Shown: positions 32,801 through 45,659, counted from the first letter of the stretch. The stretch: DNA of 64,000 bases from Argyresthia goedartella (GCA_949825045.1 OX463821.1:35298486-35362485), one strand, 5' to 3'. The notes: generated from the sequence alone by a model not told the origin. Program-made: numbers and translations.

Positions 32801-33331
32801 TCATCGCCAGCGGTGTCTTACTATCGGTTTAAGTTTGTGGATCAATATTTCTCGAGAGCTGAAACTTTCAGATACATCCCCGTCTGCTAGACTCGCCGTG
32901 ACTAATACTCTGAAAAGTGGAAGGATACTGAACGTGAATTGATCTCGATTGATGTTTCTATATCTAATAAAACTGAACTTTTTAATGAAATTTCGGGGGA
33001 CTTTATGGTTGGTTAACTTTAATAGGAACTGGATTTGAAATGAACTGAGAAGAAGATGATCGCCACATATCCAGTCGACTGTCCGATGGTACTGTAGTGC
33101 CAGGTGCGCCGCTAATCCGAGTGAGTAACTGGTTAGCCGGAAACCTGACAAATGACCAGAAACAGAAACGTCACAGAAATATAGGTATAATATACATCGG
33201 CTGGTATTTAATCGCACATCAAAAATACTGAAAAAAGGATCAGCAAAATTAAGTTTACGTTTTAAGTATTTTTTGTTGTTCTTACATGTTGAACCTAACA
33301 CGAAGGATAAAGGGGGCTTCGCTTCGCTCAC
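32801..33331 (-). other. Unrecognised 176-codon frame, shared by both block copies
   Basis: Open on the minus strand here and, slightly shorter (162 codons), at 45739-46227 in copy C, with few differences. No motif, signal peptide or known domain is visible and the composition is not distinctive. As the two copies are recent duplicates, shared openness is weak evidence for coding. It overlaps a CTTCGCTTCGCTCACCCCC repeat at its 5' end. Confidence 0.2.
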
Positions 33332-33449
33332 CCCCTTTACTGTTCACCTGAGCAACCGCAGCAAATATAAGGGATATTTACTGTGCAAATCAGTATTTTT
33401 GATGTGCAGTTTTATTTTTGCAGCTTGGATGTTTATTTCCCACATAATA

Positions 33450-33659
33450 TTTAAACATAAACATTTACATACAGGCCCATACATTGCTTCTGGCCCCACA
33501 CTTGGATACCCTGTGAAGTGGGAACCAGAAACAGTGACGTCACACACATATAAACATCCAAGACCTGGGGTTTTTTTTTCTTTACCCCCAGCCGGGGATC
33601 GAACCCGGGACTTCTCGCATGGTAGGCAGAGCCACAACCGCAGCACCACAGAGGTCGTC
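33450..33659 (-). mobile_element. SINE-B, minus-strand copy in block B
   Basis: Inverted relative to 29083-29310. On the minus strand it has GGTTCGATCCCC as B box, and the same CACACTAGGATACC-like body on the plus strand (CCACACTTGGATACCC). A second tRNA-like head follows directly (about 33663-33785), giving a head-head compound; the C copy is at 46350-46650. Confidence 0.8.
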
Positions 33660-33785
33660 AAATACGTCAATATCCATCCAAGACCAAGACGGAGACTTTT
33701 TTCTCCCTCCCCGACAAGAACTCGGACTCGGACTCGCTTAGAAGGCAGAATCTCGACCGGTATGCCACAGAGATCGTCTGTGGTC

Positions 33786-34872
33786 ACTTTAGGTCCATTA
33801 AGACAACTTCCCATTTCAAAAATATTTAATTTTTGTGCCAATTCGACAACTTCCCATTATAATATGATGTATAATGACAAGTTCCCATATTGGCAATAGA
33901 TAACTTCCCAATTCGACAACATGACAAATGTGGGACGAATGAACGGTGACAGTCACCAGTAAAACGGACGAAGTACTCGCGAGTGTTATGACGAATCCTA
34001 TTTCGAACGATTTTATTCTAAGGGGATTTTACTTTTAAGTTAAAGTGTTATTGCACATTTTTATGGTATCGTTAAAAACTTAACGAGTACTCCAGAATAT
34101 TAGCTCCGTCTGCAAGAGCTTGTTTTATGTGAGCAGGTTTGACGATATTCTATGATAACAGCTTCTAAAATATGATTGAACTTTATATGAAAGATCAACA
34201 TCGATATCTCTACCAATAAAAACAGAAATATAAAATCATGTCGATTATGGGTTTGTCAAAGTTCTTTAGGTATCCGAGGGCGTATATTATTTCTCGTAAA
34301 TACCTAACATAATCCCGTAAATGAATCATACTGTACCACTTGCGTTACAAATTGAGTCGTCGGGCGGGCAAAAAGCGTCCTTGCGCCTTTATAATAGCGA
34401 CTTCAATGACTCGCACCACGACTCAATTGATAACGTAAGTAGTACTTATAGTAGTTTATGTGACTGATACATAATGGAGGGCATTAAAACTCGAGAGTGG
34501 GTTTCATAATAAAATCACTCGAGGGTTTGAATCCCTGATTATGTACAGTTACATACACTAGTTTATCTACACACATATCATAAGCTCTCCTTGATGTGTT
34601 CAGGAACCACATGTTCGAACGCCATTAAGGCATTGATTATCGCTCTGCACTTGTTTAGCTTGTTCAGTAGTACCAACTTCACAGACAAACTAGGACCGTC
34701 ATATATTCAGATAAGAAATGTGTTCTGATAAGAAATTAGTTTTTACCAAGTAGTATGTCATCATGCTGGTCGTAGCGTGGAGTTTTTGGACGCAGTTAAG
34801 AGGGTTTATGATACGTGGGCAGATAAAATTATTTAAACGCTTTTCAGCGAACTCTGTGGTCTGATAAATGCG
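33786..34872. other. Duplicated sequence, no gene seen
   Basis: The motif GACAACTTCCCA (or close variants) recurs four to five times in 33795-33925. 34338-34440 is a hairpin element and 34475-34545 a second imperfect hairpin around CTCGAG. The rest is AT-rich and unrecognised. All of it is shared with copy C. Confidence 0.5.
34338..34440. repeat. Small inverted-repeat element (23-bp arms)
   Basis: The arm ACTTGCGTTACAAATTGAG (34338-34360) pairs with 34418-34440 at 20 of 23 positions. Copy C holds it at 47204-47306. Confidence 0.75.
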
Positions 34873-35162
34873 TCATTGCGGCGGCGGTAGGGCGGCGGTA
34901 GGGCGGACGGGCACAGGGGGGCGGGGCGTACAATTTGTAAACCTCAGGCTTCCGCGCTCTCGCCTGAGAATAATTAGGAGTGAAAGAGCCATCAGAATGA
35001 AATCCTCAATGGAAAAAGTAAAGGTTGTAGGAATGTCTTGTGAGGCAGGCGGTAAAGCACGAAGAAACACAACTACATATACTAACTGATTCTCGTCGCA
35101 ACCAAAACACACACTTTTCAAGAATGGGCAACACAAGTTTCTCAACAAAAATAAACATAAAG
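34873..35162. other. GC-rich variable repeat and flank
   Basis: GCGGCGGTAGGGCG is tandemly repeated at about 34880-34905 here and has one unit fewer in copy C (about 47735). Minus-strand frames across it (34873-35184) differ in frame between copies and are not supported. Confidence 0.5.
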
Positions 35163-35196
35163 ATTTAGATACCGGCACATACATTGCTTCTGGCCC

Positions 35197-35436
35197 TGTT
35201 TATGTTTAGGTACCGAACACGTGATATGCACACGGCCCGCGGCGATTTACATTCTTCTAACAAATCAGTGCATCAATCGGAAACGTCGCGACCGGGTGCA
35301 TTCACTTAACATTTAATTAATTTAGTTTATATTATATTATAAATTTGTGTAATCACCCTTAATAAATGTTCTTGTGTCATAACAAAACAGACTTTATTTA
35401 ATATTTACAAAACCACACTGAATCGTTCCCTTTACA
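35197..35436 (+). repeat. BEL-0 5' LTR
   Basis: 240 bp from TGTTTATGTTTAGG to CCCTTTACA, with AATAAA at about 35362. The next bases TGGTCCTTCGAACC are the presumed primer binding site, in a form I know from BEL/Pao elements. Confidence 0.75.
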
Positions 35437-35715
35437 TGGTCCTTCGAACCTCTGGGACCTCGCGCGCGGTGTGGAACAAAACAGGACAGAACGTGTGAGG
35501 TGTCTGTGAACTAGCTAACATTCGGTGAAACGGATTCAGTGCCAACATAAATAACAAACTTCGAAGTGGGACCCAGATCGTCAGGAACTATTGAAGACCA
35601 ACCCAACTTCGGACGTCCACGACAAGTAGCGATTGCGAGCGGCAATATTTGACGGAGAAACTCAAGTAAGGTCGATCCTTTATTATCACCTTAACATTGC
35701 AACACGTCGCGCAAC

Positions 35716-37376
35716 ATGGCGCTGGAGGAACAATACTCTCGACTGGAGGAACTCAGCAGACATTGGGAAAACTTCAAAAAGGATGGCCAGGATAGGAAAA
35801 GTAGGCCGGACTATTATAAAAATCAACGGAGCAAGGTCGAAATCTTGTGGAATATGATCCCATTCATTCACGATCGTCTTCTTACGGAACTAAGTCCTTC
35901 CGATACATATTTAAGTAACAAAAATTACGAACGGGCGAAAGAGGTTTATACGCGCTTCACGAGTGAGATAAATCAGGGAGGAACTAAACAATTAGAATCT
36001 AAAGGAGATTACGAGATGGGAGTCGGAGTGAGTGAAGCGGGAGGAAGCCAACCCCAACAACAACTCTTACAAAAACAACAAGGAAGCTACAGGAGGTTGG
36101 ATGAGAAGAGACATTAGCAACAGGCAAATTTTAAGGCATTTATTAGAACAATGGAGAACATTAATGTGGAGGAAATGACGGATAAATGGGAGTTTGAGGA
36201 TGCGTTAAAGACGCTTGAGAATCGTTGGTCTGTAGTGGATAAATTACAATTGAATTGAACGAGGAAGAAGAGAATTCTACTTATAACACCACGTTCAATC
36301 AATATGAAAAACAATTTAACACCCTGAAGAGGGAAATCGACAAAAATATGTGGTCAGCTTCTTACAAGGATAAAGTATCACCGAAGTTAGAAATACCAAC
36401 GTTTAGTGGAAACTTTAACCAGTGGATTGTTCAAGGATTTGTTCAAGGACGCCGTTCATAACGACAAAATGATACCAAACACTCAGAAGATGCAAATTCT
36501 GAAGACTAAAGTCAAAGGGGAAGCTGAGCGACTAATACAACATTTACATATCAGTACAAAAAACTATGACTCATGTTGGGAAATTCTCAACCACCGTTAT
36601 AATAACAGGAGGATGATTTTCACATCTCTTATGAACATATTGTTTGCTTTACCTAACATTCAACATAACTCCGTAACATACATCAAAATAATGCATGGTG
36701 TAACGATGGAAACATTGAACGAAATAAAAAACTTGGGTGTGGACACGAAAACATGGGATTCCATCCTGGTCCATTTACTATCTCAAAAATTAGATCAACA
36801 GACCTACAACGACTACCTGGAATCAGTGAACAACCCGCGGGAGCTACCTATACTCTAAGAGCTCTTAGACTTTTTAGAGAGCAAATTCACTAACCTGGAA
36901 ACATCAGCCCGTAGGAAACCGGAACCCAATTCCCAAAAACAATATTTTAATAACTACAACAACAAAAAAAAGGATAATCTTCAACAATCATCGAACAACG
37001 CATCGAAATCGGCAGGAAGTGGACAGATGGTGAAATCGTACAACGTCACTGGGTCAGGTGACACGTGCCCACTTTGCAAGTATCAATATGGCATGTACAA
37101 CTGCAAGCAATTTTTGCAGTTACCGAACGACAAGAAAATATCAACGGTGAAGAAACTTGGAGTTTGCATGAATTGTCTATTTTCACACAATGTCAAAGAA
37201 TGCACTTCTACACACACATCCCGAAAATGCCCCAATCAACATAATACGATGCTACACGAGGCAATAACTGGGACAACGAACCGAGCAACTACGCTTAACC
37301 AAACCGTTGCTGCCTTGGCAAAAGACAACGTGACCGGCACATCTCACGTGTCCCAGGATAACTATAAGGATGATTG
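35716..37376 (+). pseudogene. gag: BEL-0 gag
   Basis: ATG at 35716 opens a charged N-terminal region (402 nt) with a glutamine-rich patch before a TAG at 36115-36117. Homology resumes downstream through further stops: the frame near 36255 leads into IPTFSGNF, then the next frame has KMQILKTKVKGEAERLIQHL and CWEILNHRYNNRRMIF, the DUF1759 gag core of BEL/Pao. 37027-37377 carries cysteine/histidine knuckles (CPLC, CMNCLFSHNVKEC, a later CPNQH). Gag packages element RNA into particles. At least four breaks make it nonfunctional. Confidence 0.85.
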
Positions 37377-37756
37377 AAGGTCAAAGGAGCCGATGGTTGT
37401 TATCACATCATGAGGGCCTTAATAGACCAGGGGTCACAGATATCGCTGATAACTGAACATGAAGCTCAAGTGCTGGGGGTTCAGCGTCACCAGTGGAAGG
37501 GCGTGATATTTGGCGTAGGACAGCGTGAAAACAACTGCAAAGGAAGAATGGAAGTAATATGTGCGTCATTATTTATATTGAGTACAATTTTAACACAGAG
37601 GTTTTGATAATGAACAGTCTTATTAAAAACTTACCCAACAAAACATTTATAAAACCAACATGGCCGAACATTCAAAACATAAACCTAGCTGACCCAGAAT
37701 TTTACATCAGCCGCCCCGTGGATATGTTGCTAGGGGCGAATATTTACTCAAAAATT
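37374..37756 (+). pseudogene. BEL-0 aspartic protease start, truncated
   Basis: The frame from 37374 shows ALIDQGSQISLIT, the DUF1758-type aspartic protease site, with Q where S is usual in D-S-G-S. After a frameshift near 37560 the next frame has LADPEFYISRPVDMLLGAN, a conserved BEL/Pao protease block. It then passes directly into LINE-2 codons at 37757, so the 180-codon frame 37559-38101 is a chimera and not a real protein. Confidence 0.8.
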
Positions 37757-38356
37757 GTACTGAGAGAGCTTTTTAAAGAAATTGACATACTAACAGTAGC
37801 TAGTCAATTTATTTTCGAAAATATAATGTATTTACGCAAGAACCCTACAACATTTTTCAAACTTAGCGATAGCTGTAATGTTAACCAAAGAAATAATCAC
37901 AGACTGTGTGCGCCCCGATTCAGACTCGCGAAGGTTAGCAATTCTTTCAAGGGTCAGTGTATTCTCTACTATAATAAGATACCTCTGGAGATTTTGAAAT
38001 TGCCATTTGAACAATTTAAAAAGCATGTTAAAGCTACTTTGTCAAAAAAGGGATATTACAATGTTCAAGATTACTTAAATGACAGGACTGTATGGGGTTA
38101 ATCTGGCTCAACACAGACCTTGCTGTTAATAATTTTGTAATTATTTATTCCTGCTTATTAATCATAATAATTAAATTTTTCATATTTGTAATAGTTAAGC
38201 ACAACCTATTTTTAAAAGAGATCTAAAAATCATTCTTTGGGACATTCTACGCCCCTCTTCTCCCACAGTGGTCCAATGTAGAGAAGCGGCAAAATTGACG
38301 TTTGCTAAGTATATGTAAATATCTACAGTAATAAAGTACTTTGACTTTGACTTTGA
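37757..38356 (+). mobile_element. LINE-2 copy C, 3' end
   Basis: Begins at GAGAGAGCTTTTTAAAG within the C-terminal coding region and runs through the TVWG stop (38099-38101) to the TTTGAC tail. It retains an open frame, unlike copy B. Confidence 0.88.
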
Positions 38357-38520
38357 TACACATACTTATATAGATAAATATTATACTTAGATAAACAACC
38401 ATGACTAGGGTACAAACATCCGTTCTCATCAAACAAATATCTGCCCCCACCGGGACTCGAACCTGGGACCCTTGGCTTCGTAGGCAGGGTCACTGCCGAC
38501 TCGGCCATTCGGGCCGCAAT
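38357..38520 (-). mobile_element. SINE-A copy in block C
   Basis: The same cut end at the LINE as in block B. A and B boxes are intact on the minus strand. Confidence 0.85.
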
Positions 38521-40751
38521 TAAAGCTAGTTTGGGGAAGAAAAGACCTTTGCAACGCTGTTCGCTCGTTCATTACAGAATCGTTTTGCGGTCAGTACAGA
38601 GCACACAGGCCCTCATCACGCGAGTGTGGTCAGATGAATACACCGTATTACACAGGACGCTATGGAAACATGTAGACAAATTTCGGAGAGGTATCTTCTG
38701 TAAACTACTTTTCCTAATAACAGGACACGAGGATTATTCTTTCTTCCATCCAGCTGGGCTTCGAACCCGTTACTTCTCACTTATATGAGGCAGAATCTCT
38801 GATCCCAATGTTTGGATCCATGTTGCAAATATGTAGTTAAAACGTACTGATCACTTGCACGTTCACTGCGTTACTAGGTCGATAGACCTATTGCGACCGC
38901 TTTCGTTCAGTATGGGTGAAAAATTTGGTGTACTCTCTCTTGTTTTATTTTCTAGAGATGAAAGAGATACATATAGGTTTTAGTTTGTGACTATAAAGAG
39001 GACTATAAACAGTTATAAAAACTTGACTGGGTGTTTCGACTTATTAACGTGCTGGAAGATACAACATTTTTTTTTGCGTTTAATAGGTCTAACCCCTTAA
39101 GACCTAGTAGCGTAAGAGGTCTTTTAACCCTGCCCTGCACTGACATTACTACCTGCTATTTTACTTGACATTAGCGATGTGCGCGTTAGTGAAAGTTCGC
39201 GCGTGTCTTTTGTAATTTGATTGATTTTATTATTCCGATGATGATCTGGGGGCACGGTAGTGCCCCCGCCAAGACGAGCAAGCGAAGCGCAATGGCACTA
39301 CCTACCTTTTATCGAAGCGCTTGGGATTGGATTACAGTTAAACAAAATTCTTGGGATACGATGTCAGTAGTAGGTTTAATATACGTAGAAAGTTTTAATG
39401 GCATAGCTCACATACTTTAGATTTTTATTGAATTATTATGAAAATACTAATATAAAATAATAAATATAACTATAAAATACTAATAATATTCCTCAAGTCC
39501 TAGAAAACTGAAATTTGGTATCTAAGCTAGTATTAGTACAAAATGAGACATCTGCAAATTTTGATGCTAGAGGTCTGAAAAATTAGAAGAGGAACTCAAT
39601 GTTATAAATGATGAAATACATATTTCAGGTTTTTAAGTAAAACACCCCCCACCATTTTAATTAGGGGGTGGATGTTTGTAAACGTTTTCCCATAAAAACA
39701 TAATTTCATGCTAGAGATCTGAAAATTATACAAGTACACACACTTCAAATTATAGTAATAAGAAAACAAATAAGAAAATAAGTGTTTCAGGTTGTGAGTG
39801 ATAGGGCTTTCGTTTCCACAAACATAGACTACGAATCGGAAAAAGGCAAAGATAGCGAGTGGGCTATGAAAAGAGACACCTCTGATGTGCAAGAAATACA
39901 ACTCAAAAAATAAAAAGTTGTCTTAGGTAACTTACAAAAAGTAGTGAAATCCCACCAAAAACATTTTCATGTAAATTTTTGCCAAGACGAGACCACATGG
40001 GTCGCACTGTCAAAAAGTTATCAGATCTCATGTAGAGCCAAGCTTCTAACTCTACATGGCCTTACTCTACAAGCCCTAACTTTACCAACTCTACACCTAG
40101 TCAAAATATGTGGCTTTGCCGTTTCCCTCACATGAGGCGTAAGGAGAAAAATTTATTCACTGTTCGTTACTTTTATTTTATACAATATTTGTAGGAAAAT
40201 GAATGTTGTAAAAACGAAATAGATTTGTTTAGTCGTACCTACAAGAACTATAAACGTTACTACAAGAACGGATTGTATGAACAAATCTCGCTAATATAAG
40301 AATGGATTGAATGATTGGAAAATGAAAAAAATAGGTTATAGTAAAAATGTATGTCGTAAAATGAAATGTTATGCATTCCATGATTTCCTGCATCGCGAGA
40401 TTTATTTTTCAAAAAAATATATAAGAAGCGACTTCCATAGAATAATAATATAAGAAGTGACTTCCATAATTTTATAGCCAAAATTAAGTTTAGGTAAATA
40501 TGCATCCGTATATCCGATCGCTGTTTACAACATAATGTTTTTTTTATATCTGTCAATATTTTTAGTGAAGCTATGTTTTTTGTTGTCAAATTAACGTACA
40601 TGATATTTTCACAAATATTTTGACACGGTACAGTCATAGTACTAATTCCTTTGAACAGTTCCCTCAGGGAGTCACGACTGTGGAGGTTCTAATTACTCTA
40701 ATAGCCCTTGAAGGGCTGTTAGCGTAATTATAACCATATCCATAGGATAAA

Positions 40752-41112
40752 ACGGGACCCTATTACTATGACTCCGCTGTCCGTCTGTCTGTCTGTTCGT
40801 CTGTCACCAGGCCGTGAACTCATGAACCGTGATAGTTAGGCAGTTGAAAATTTTCATAGATGATGTATTTCCGTTGCCACTATAACAACAAATACTAAAG
40901 AACAGAATAAAATATTTTATGTATCTGTAAACCACATACAAACTTATGAATGCACCTGTTTACGTATATGAAGTGTGAAAGTAACCAATAATTTTTTAAA
41001 CAACATTTTGCTTTGTTAAATCCAAACTATTCACTCCACACCTTCCCTATCATTGTACGGTGGTACGGACCCTTCGTGCGCGAGATAGACTCGCACTTGA
41101 CCGGTTTTTTGT
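40752..41112 (+). repeat. TCCGTC-repeat family copy in block C
   Basis: The counterpart of 27685-28057, with a few substitutions and one lost base in the GGTACGGACCC end. Confidence 0.8.
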
Positions 41113-41908
41113 AGTAAATTTGTCTATGTTTATGTGAGTTTTCCTATCACTAGAGATTTTCCATATATCTGCCTTATTTTTGTGGGATTCTACTTGTCAA
41201 CGAATAATCGAACCCTTATTGCACAGAATGAACTTGTTTATTTTTAAATGATTTGCCTCTTCGCCCCACAATTTTTTACATTTAAAACAACCCTACTGCA
41301 AGGTCCTTGCATCTTATAACGCACCTGACTATAATGAAACGGGCGCTTCAGCCTCGTTATGCACTACAGAAAAGAACAAAGATTTTGACCCTCCAATGAG
41401 CGTGTCAAAACGCGACTACCTACTTACTTCTGATACACCCTGTTTAATTACTTCTATTGCTATACCGCATGATGTAAGTTCGTAGGCGCACACTGCCTCC
41501 CGAATACCCTCCGAGGTTGACAAAGGGCAAAGACCTTGCTCGCCCTATCCCCCTGTAAGCCCTGTAGGTATTTGTATGTAACCGACTATTTGACTTGGCT
41601 TGCGAGTACGTGGAAGGCGGTTTCTAATTGCCACTAAAGAAGTTTTGGGCCAAAGGTTGTGAATTTTCGAACTACAAGTTCTACTCGAAATGTGGTGTAA
41701 GTAGATAAATAAGAATAAGGTCCAGAAGGCGAGTCCTTAGAAATGCGTTTGTGCATGTGTTTCCGTCCATATATGGCTTGGAAGAAGTGTGAGACGTATA
41801 TAAGTAAGTTTCGTCACTGAAGAATACTATTGTCAAGTAGCCCATTGATCGGCCCTGTGCACGCACACAACGCAATTCTCAGGTCTCTATTCTTGCCTGT
41901 ACTTATAT

Positions 41909-42135
41909 GACGACCTCTATGGCTTTGTGGTTCGCGGCACCGCTTCCGAAGCGAGAGGTCCTTGGTACCAATCCCAGCTGGGGAGGAAGAAAAACATAAA
42001 AGAAATCCCCAGACCTTGGTAGTTTGCATGTGTGTGACGTCGCTGTTTCTGGTTCCCACGACACAGGGTATCCTAGTGTGGGGCCAGAAGCAATGTATAT
42101 GCCTGTATATAATTGTTTATCTTCATCTACCTAAG
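41909..42135 (+). mobile_element. SINE-B, plus-strand copy in block C
   Basis: The counterpart of 29083-29310. The B box is changed to GGTACCAATCC. Confidence 0.8.
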
Positions 42136-42936
42136 ACATACATTACATACAGTCTGACCTAGCCTTTCTACTCTAGCCTTAACATGTAACATGTCTGATA
42201 TTCAGCAATGTATAACTGGTTTGTGTTGTGTGTGCTGCTGCAAAGTATGTATTTTTTCTTTAAATTATTTTTTGAAACTATTTAGTTAATTAACTTTCTA
42301 TATATGAACTACTGTTGTTTTTCGTTATTTCCCATATTATGTGGCGTATGCATGTTTTTCATTCCGTATCGATAAACGGATGTTCTCGTATTCTTGAGAG
42401 CCGGCTGTAAACCAGCGCTGAAATTGAGACCCGTCTTAGTTCAGCAATGCTGAGCCGGTGCTTATTAAAAACATTCCTATGTAACATCATATATTCGTGT
42501 GGCTATGTTCTTGTTAATACAGTCTATTCTATACTATTCTAAAGAGCTGGTCTCGCGTCTCTGTCTACGTTGCGTCGTTGCACATGATACGGGTATTTGG
42601 GCAATCTATACTGTTCAAGATGATTTTTTGATTTAGGTGGGTTTTGAATTTACATGATACAAGGAAAGGGCATAAAGTTGTTGTTTTTATACTTGTGCTA
42701 AGTAGTAAGCAAACACAGTTCACGAAATTCTGAATACCACAATAATTTATACTCTAGGACACTCAAGCTTACTTAGCACTGGAAAAGGCTAAAAAAAACG
42801 GTTGCTTCTTTATTTTGAGATACGTTTCGTTCGCGCCGGACCTGGGTTTTTTTTGTTTGAGATTCGAAACGTCTTCTTTTCCATTTTGTTCCTAGACAAC
42901 TGGGCCGTTTAATTTTATTAATTTAATTTTATTTAT

Positions 42937-43176
42937 TTATTTTATTATCTTAAAAAAAAAATACATATCCTGCATTGTGTACGATCCCCAAAGGATTGGG
43001 TAATGGGTACAGTGATAATATTTTCCGTCACTGTGGGCAAGTCTGCAGCGCCACTTAAGGGGTGGTACAGTTACTTTCGATTCGAGACTGGGCACGATGT
43101 TGTTCAGATTGTCTTTTGGAATGCTGCATATATTAAGTGAAGTCACATCGAACCAGATTTTGTCAGGCTCAAACAT
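42937..43176 (-). other. Unrecognised 79-codon frame
   Basis: Open on the minus strand in copy C. In copy B (about 30040-30250) the same region is shifted by a missing base (TCAGGCTAAAC against TCAGGCTCAAAC). Dense in W, F, D and H residues and less AT-biased than its flanks, so it may be the remains of a real exon or transposon protein. No family recognised. Confidence 0.2.
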
Positions 43177-44798
43177 TGTGTAGGATCGTTAATTTCCATG
43201 CTGTTTAGGAGCTCTTACGCCATAGGAATAGATTGAGCTCTTGAGGAATCACTGAGGTTAGCGTTATCCGGCTTTTTCAACTCCATATTGTGGTGAACAG
43301 TCCGACTCCTTACTGCCCTCCTTGATTTCGTTGTCCATTTTCTCCAGATGTTGCACAACGAATCTGTCAACCCACATCGCAATTTCACCCCTACACGACA
43401 TTTCAAATCTGCATTAGGATTCGACTGCAGTGGAGGTGGCGGTCATTGACACTTCAGAAAATATAAAGGTACCATGATTGCGGTCCACAGAGATATGTAT
43501 GGAAGGAGGTACCTCTTTAAGCTTTTGGCGACATCGAAGTTTTAGCAGGCGTTGATTGTTTAACCTTCCGACGACTGAGACGAAAAATGAAAGAGTTCTC
43601 GCTCTCGCCCAACAACATGATTTGAAACGAAGTTTATTTTTTTGACCGTTCAAACTTTCTCATAACCATTCTATAAATAAAAGAACTGACAATTTTGTAA
43701 TTATTTATGTTTCAAGACACCATGTTTTCCTTCAACCAGTGTTTTGTTATACACATATCATAGGTATCAGAATTTTAAGAAATAATTCTAAAACAAGTTC
43801 TTTCACCAGTATTATTTGTACCTTGTTTTGCCATGTCAACATAAATATTAATATTACTACTAAATAATACATTAAGCACCTCTGTCATACTAATTATTAT
43901 AGCGTAATATGATAATTTAAATACATAGCAGACTACTGTCTTTAAGAGAAGTTAGCACGATAAAGAATATCTTTTGTCTGACTTAAGTCAGAAATAAATA
44001 TATTTATGTCAAGTTAAACGTTATTCTCTTTATATAACTATATTCTGTTGGCCTGTCTTTTTGTAGTTATTGTATCCTTTTGAAAATGGCCCCCTATATG
44101 GAAATACACAAGTTATATTATTTTTTACACTAAGTTTGTTCAACGAAACTAAACAGCTAATTAGGTCTACTGGTATTAATAAACATTCCCCTTATAAAAA
44201 TTCAGACATGATTTGCTGGCACTTGAAGTGAGTTCAGGACTTGAATCGAGTTTTTGGTGACAGTACTGATACGAATCTGTGAAAAACGAGAGAGTTCTTG
44301 CCATACAAAATAAATTGAAACTATCAAAATAATATTTTTCGTCTTTCTAACTTTCTGATAATCATTCTGACATAATCTGCTTGGACTTGGATGCGAGTTC
44401 TGAAGTCTAGTTCTAGATTGCAGTTTTGATCTATGAAAAACGAAAGAGTTCTTGCTCTAAATATGATTTGAAACTTTTTGGACTTTCTGACATGATCTGC
44501 TAACACTTGAACTTTTGATCTGCTGCAAAATGATCTGCTACGAGATGTTAATGCTAATTAACATTTGTCATGATTGTCATCACTGCACTATCTGTTTGCC
44601 CATATTATCACATCACTAAATCTTTCATAATTATTTCTCTTGCAAGCCGCCGATGTAGTAATTGGCCGTGTTTTATGTTGTAATCTCAGATGTCAACGCG
44701 GAGTGCGTAGTTTTAATTTTCATAATTGTACCGTGTTCTAATGGCAAGTAAAGTAGTGAAATCAGTAAATTTAGTTTCACGTTGTCAATGTTTTCATT

Positions 44799-45659
44799 AT
44801 AATATTGTACTCGGAGGGCGCCGAGGGCCCGCTGCGTATAACTAACCTATAGGCCACACGTGTACAGAGACAGGCAAAATGCCTTGAAGAGGGTAATCTT
44901 TACCTCTCTGGTACATCGGGCAAATCTACGGGATAGCATATTACAGCGGACCGCCAACGCCCTCCTTTCCCTATTAATATCTGCGTCATCCTGCAAACGC
45001 TCATTGACCACGTGACCCAGGTACTTGAACTGTGACACTCTAGCGAGAGGCGAGTCACATAGCTTGAGGGCCGGCACATCGACAGGTACTTTAGCGCCCG
45101 ACATGAAAACCATGTATTCGCTCTTCTTTGTGTTGTACCTGAGTCCGTGGTCTTCCGCGTATGACTCACACACTGCGAGCATTTTTCTCATGCCACTGAC
45201 CGAGGGGCTCAGCAGCACCATGTCATCAGCGTAACTTATGTTGTTGATAATTTTCCCATCAATAGAACAGCCGACGTTGGTACTGACGAGCGCCTCGATC
45301 AGGCCATTTATATATAGGTTAAACAGCACAGGTGAGCTTAGCCCTCCCTGTCTTACCCCACAATCTAGCCTATATACTTCAGAGTATGAGTCCGCCCATT
45401 TCACAGTATTTGTCTGATTCCTATACCAATATTTTAATAATGATATTAACTGTGGAGGAAAATTTGACTCGTGAGACAGTTTATGCCACAAAACATCATA
45501 GCACACCGTATCAAATGCCTTAGACAAATCCAGAAAACACGCTAAGACATTAGTTTTTCTATCCGTGTAGTACTTGACAGTTTGCTTGAGGGACAGAATG
45601 GCACTTTCTGTCGACAAGCCCGCTCTGAACCCAAATTGTGCATCATGTAGCGAGAGATG
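44799..45659 (-). mobile_element. LINE-3 fragment replacing part of block C
   Basis: A minus-strand LINE piece with no counterpart in block B. It starts right after TGTTTTCATT and stops at TTTTATGAG. The latter is shared with B at 32745-32753. Both ends are internal to the LINE, so this is not a standard full 3' end insertion. Confidence 0.85.
44847..45617 (-). pseudogene. LINE-3 reverse transcriptase, partial
   Basis: 256 open codons with the central RT blocks: ACFLDLSKAFDTV (first catalytic aspartate), CGVRQGGLSSPVLFNLYING, the catalytic YADD at plus-strand 45222-45233, and FKYLGHVV after the palm. Both termini are missing (no endonuclease, no N-terminal fingers, no C-terminus), so it cannot act alone. 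The G-V-R-Q-G-G form and HGLRYNTKKSE block differ clearly from LINE-1 and LINE-2, so it is a third family; clade not assigned. Confidence 0.87.

Larger units (their letters stand above)
24683..35196. repeat. Large duplicated segment, copy B (partner 37757-48039)
   Basis: Colinear with copy C, about 13.08 kb apart at the left end and about 12.85 kb at the right end, with high identity throughout. Differences include a LINE-tail insertion at 28826-29062 (B only), two AT-rich inserts in C near 42770-42830 and 42910-42962, and a replaced stretch (31786-32747 here, LINE-3 in C). Homology ends at 35196 only because a BEL/Pao element was inserted there. Confidence 0.9.
35197..37756 (+). mobile_element. 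BEL-0: 5' half of a BEL/Pao retrotransposon
   Basis: Contains the 5' LTR (35197-35436), a leader, gag and the start of the protease. It was inserted after TTCTGGCCC; copy C keeps the empty site at about 48039. It is cut off at 37756, where LINE-2 sequence of copy C begins, so RT, RNase H, integrase and the 3' LTR are gone. Confidence 0.88.

Noticed and set aside
37559..38101. 180-codon open frame as a gene
   Set aside because: It crosses the BEL-0/LINE-2 junction at 37756/37757 and is a chimera of two transposon fragments.
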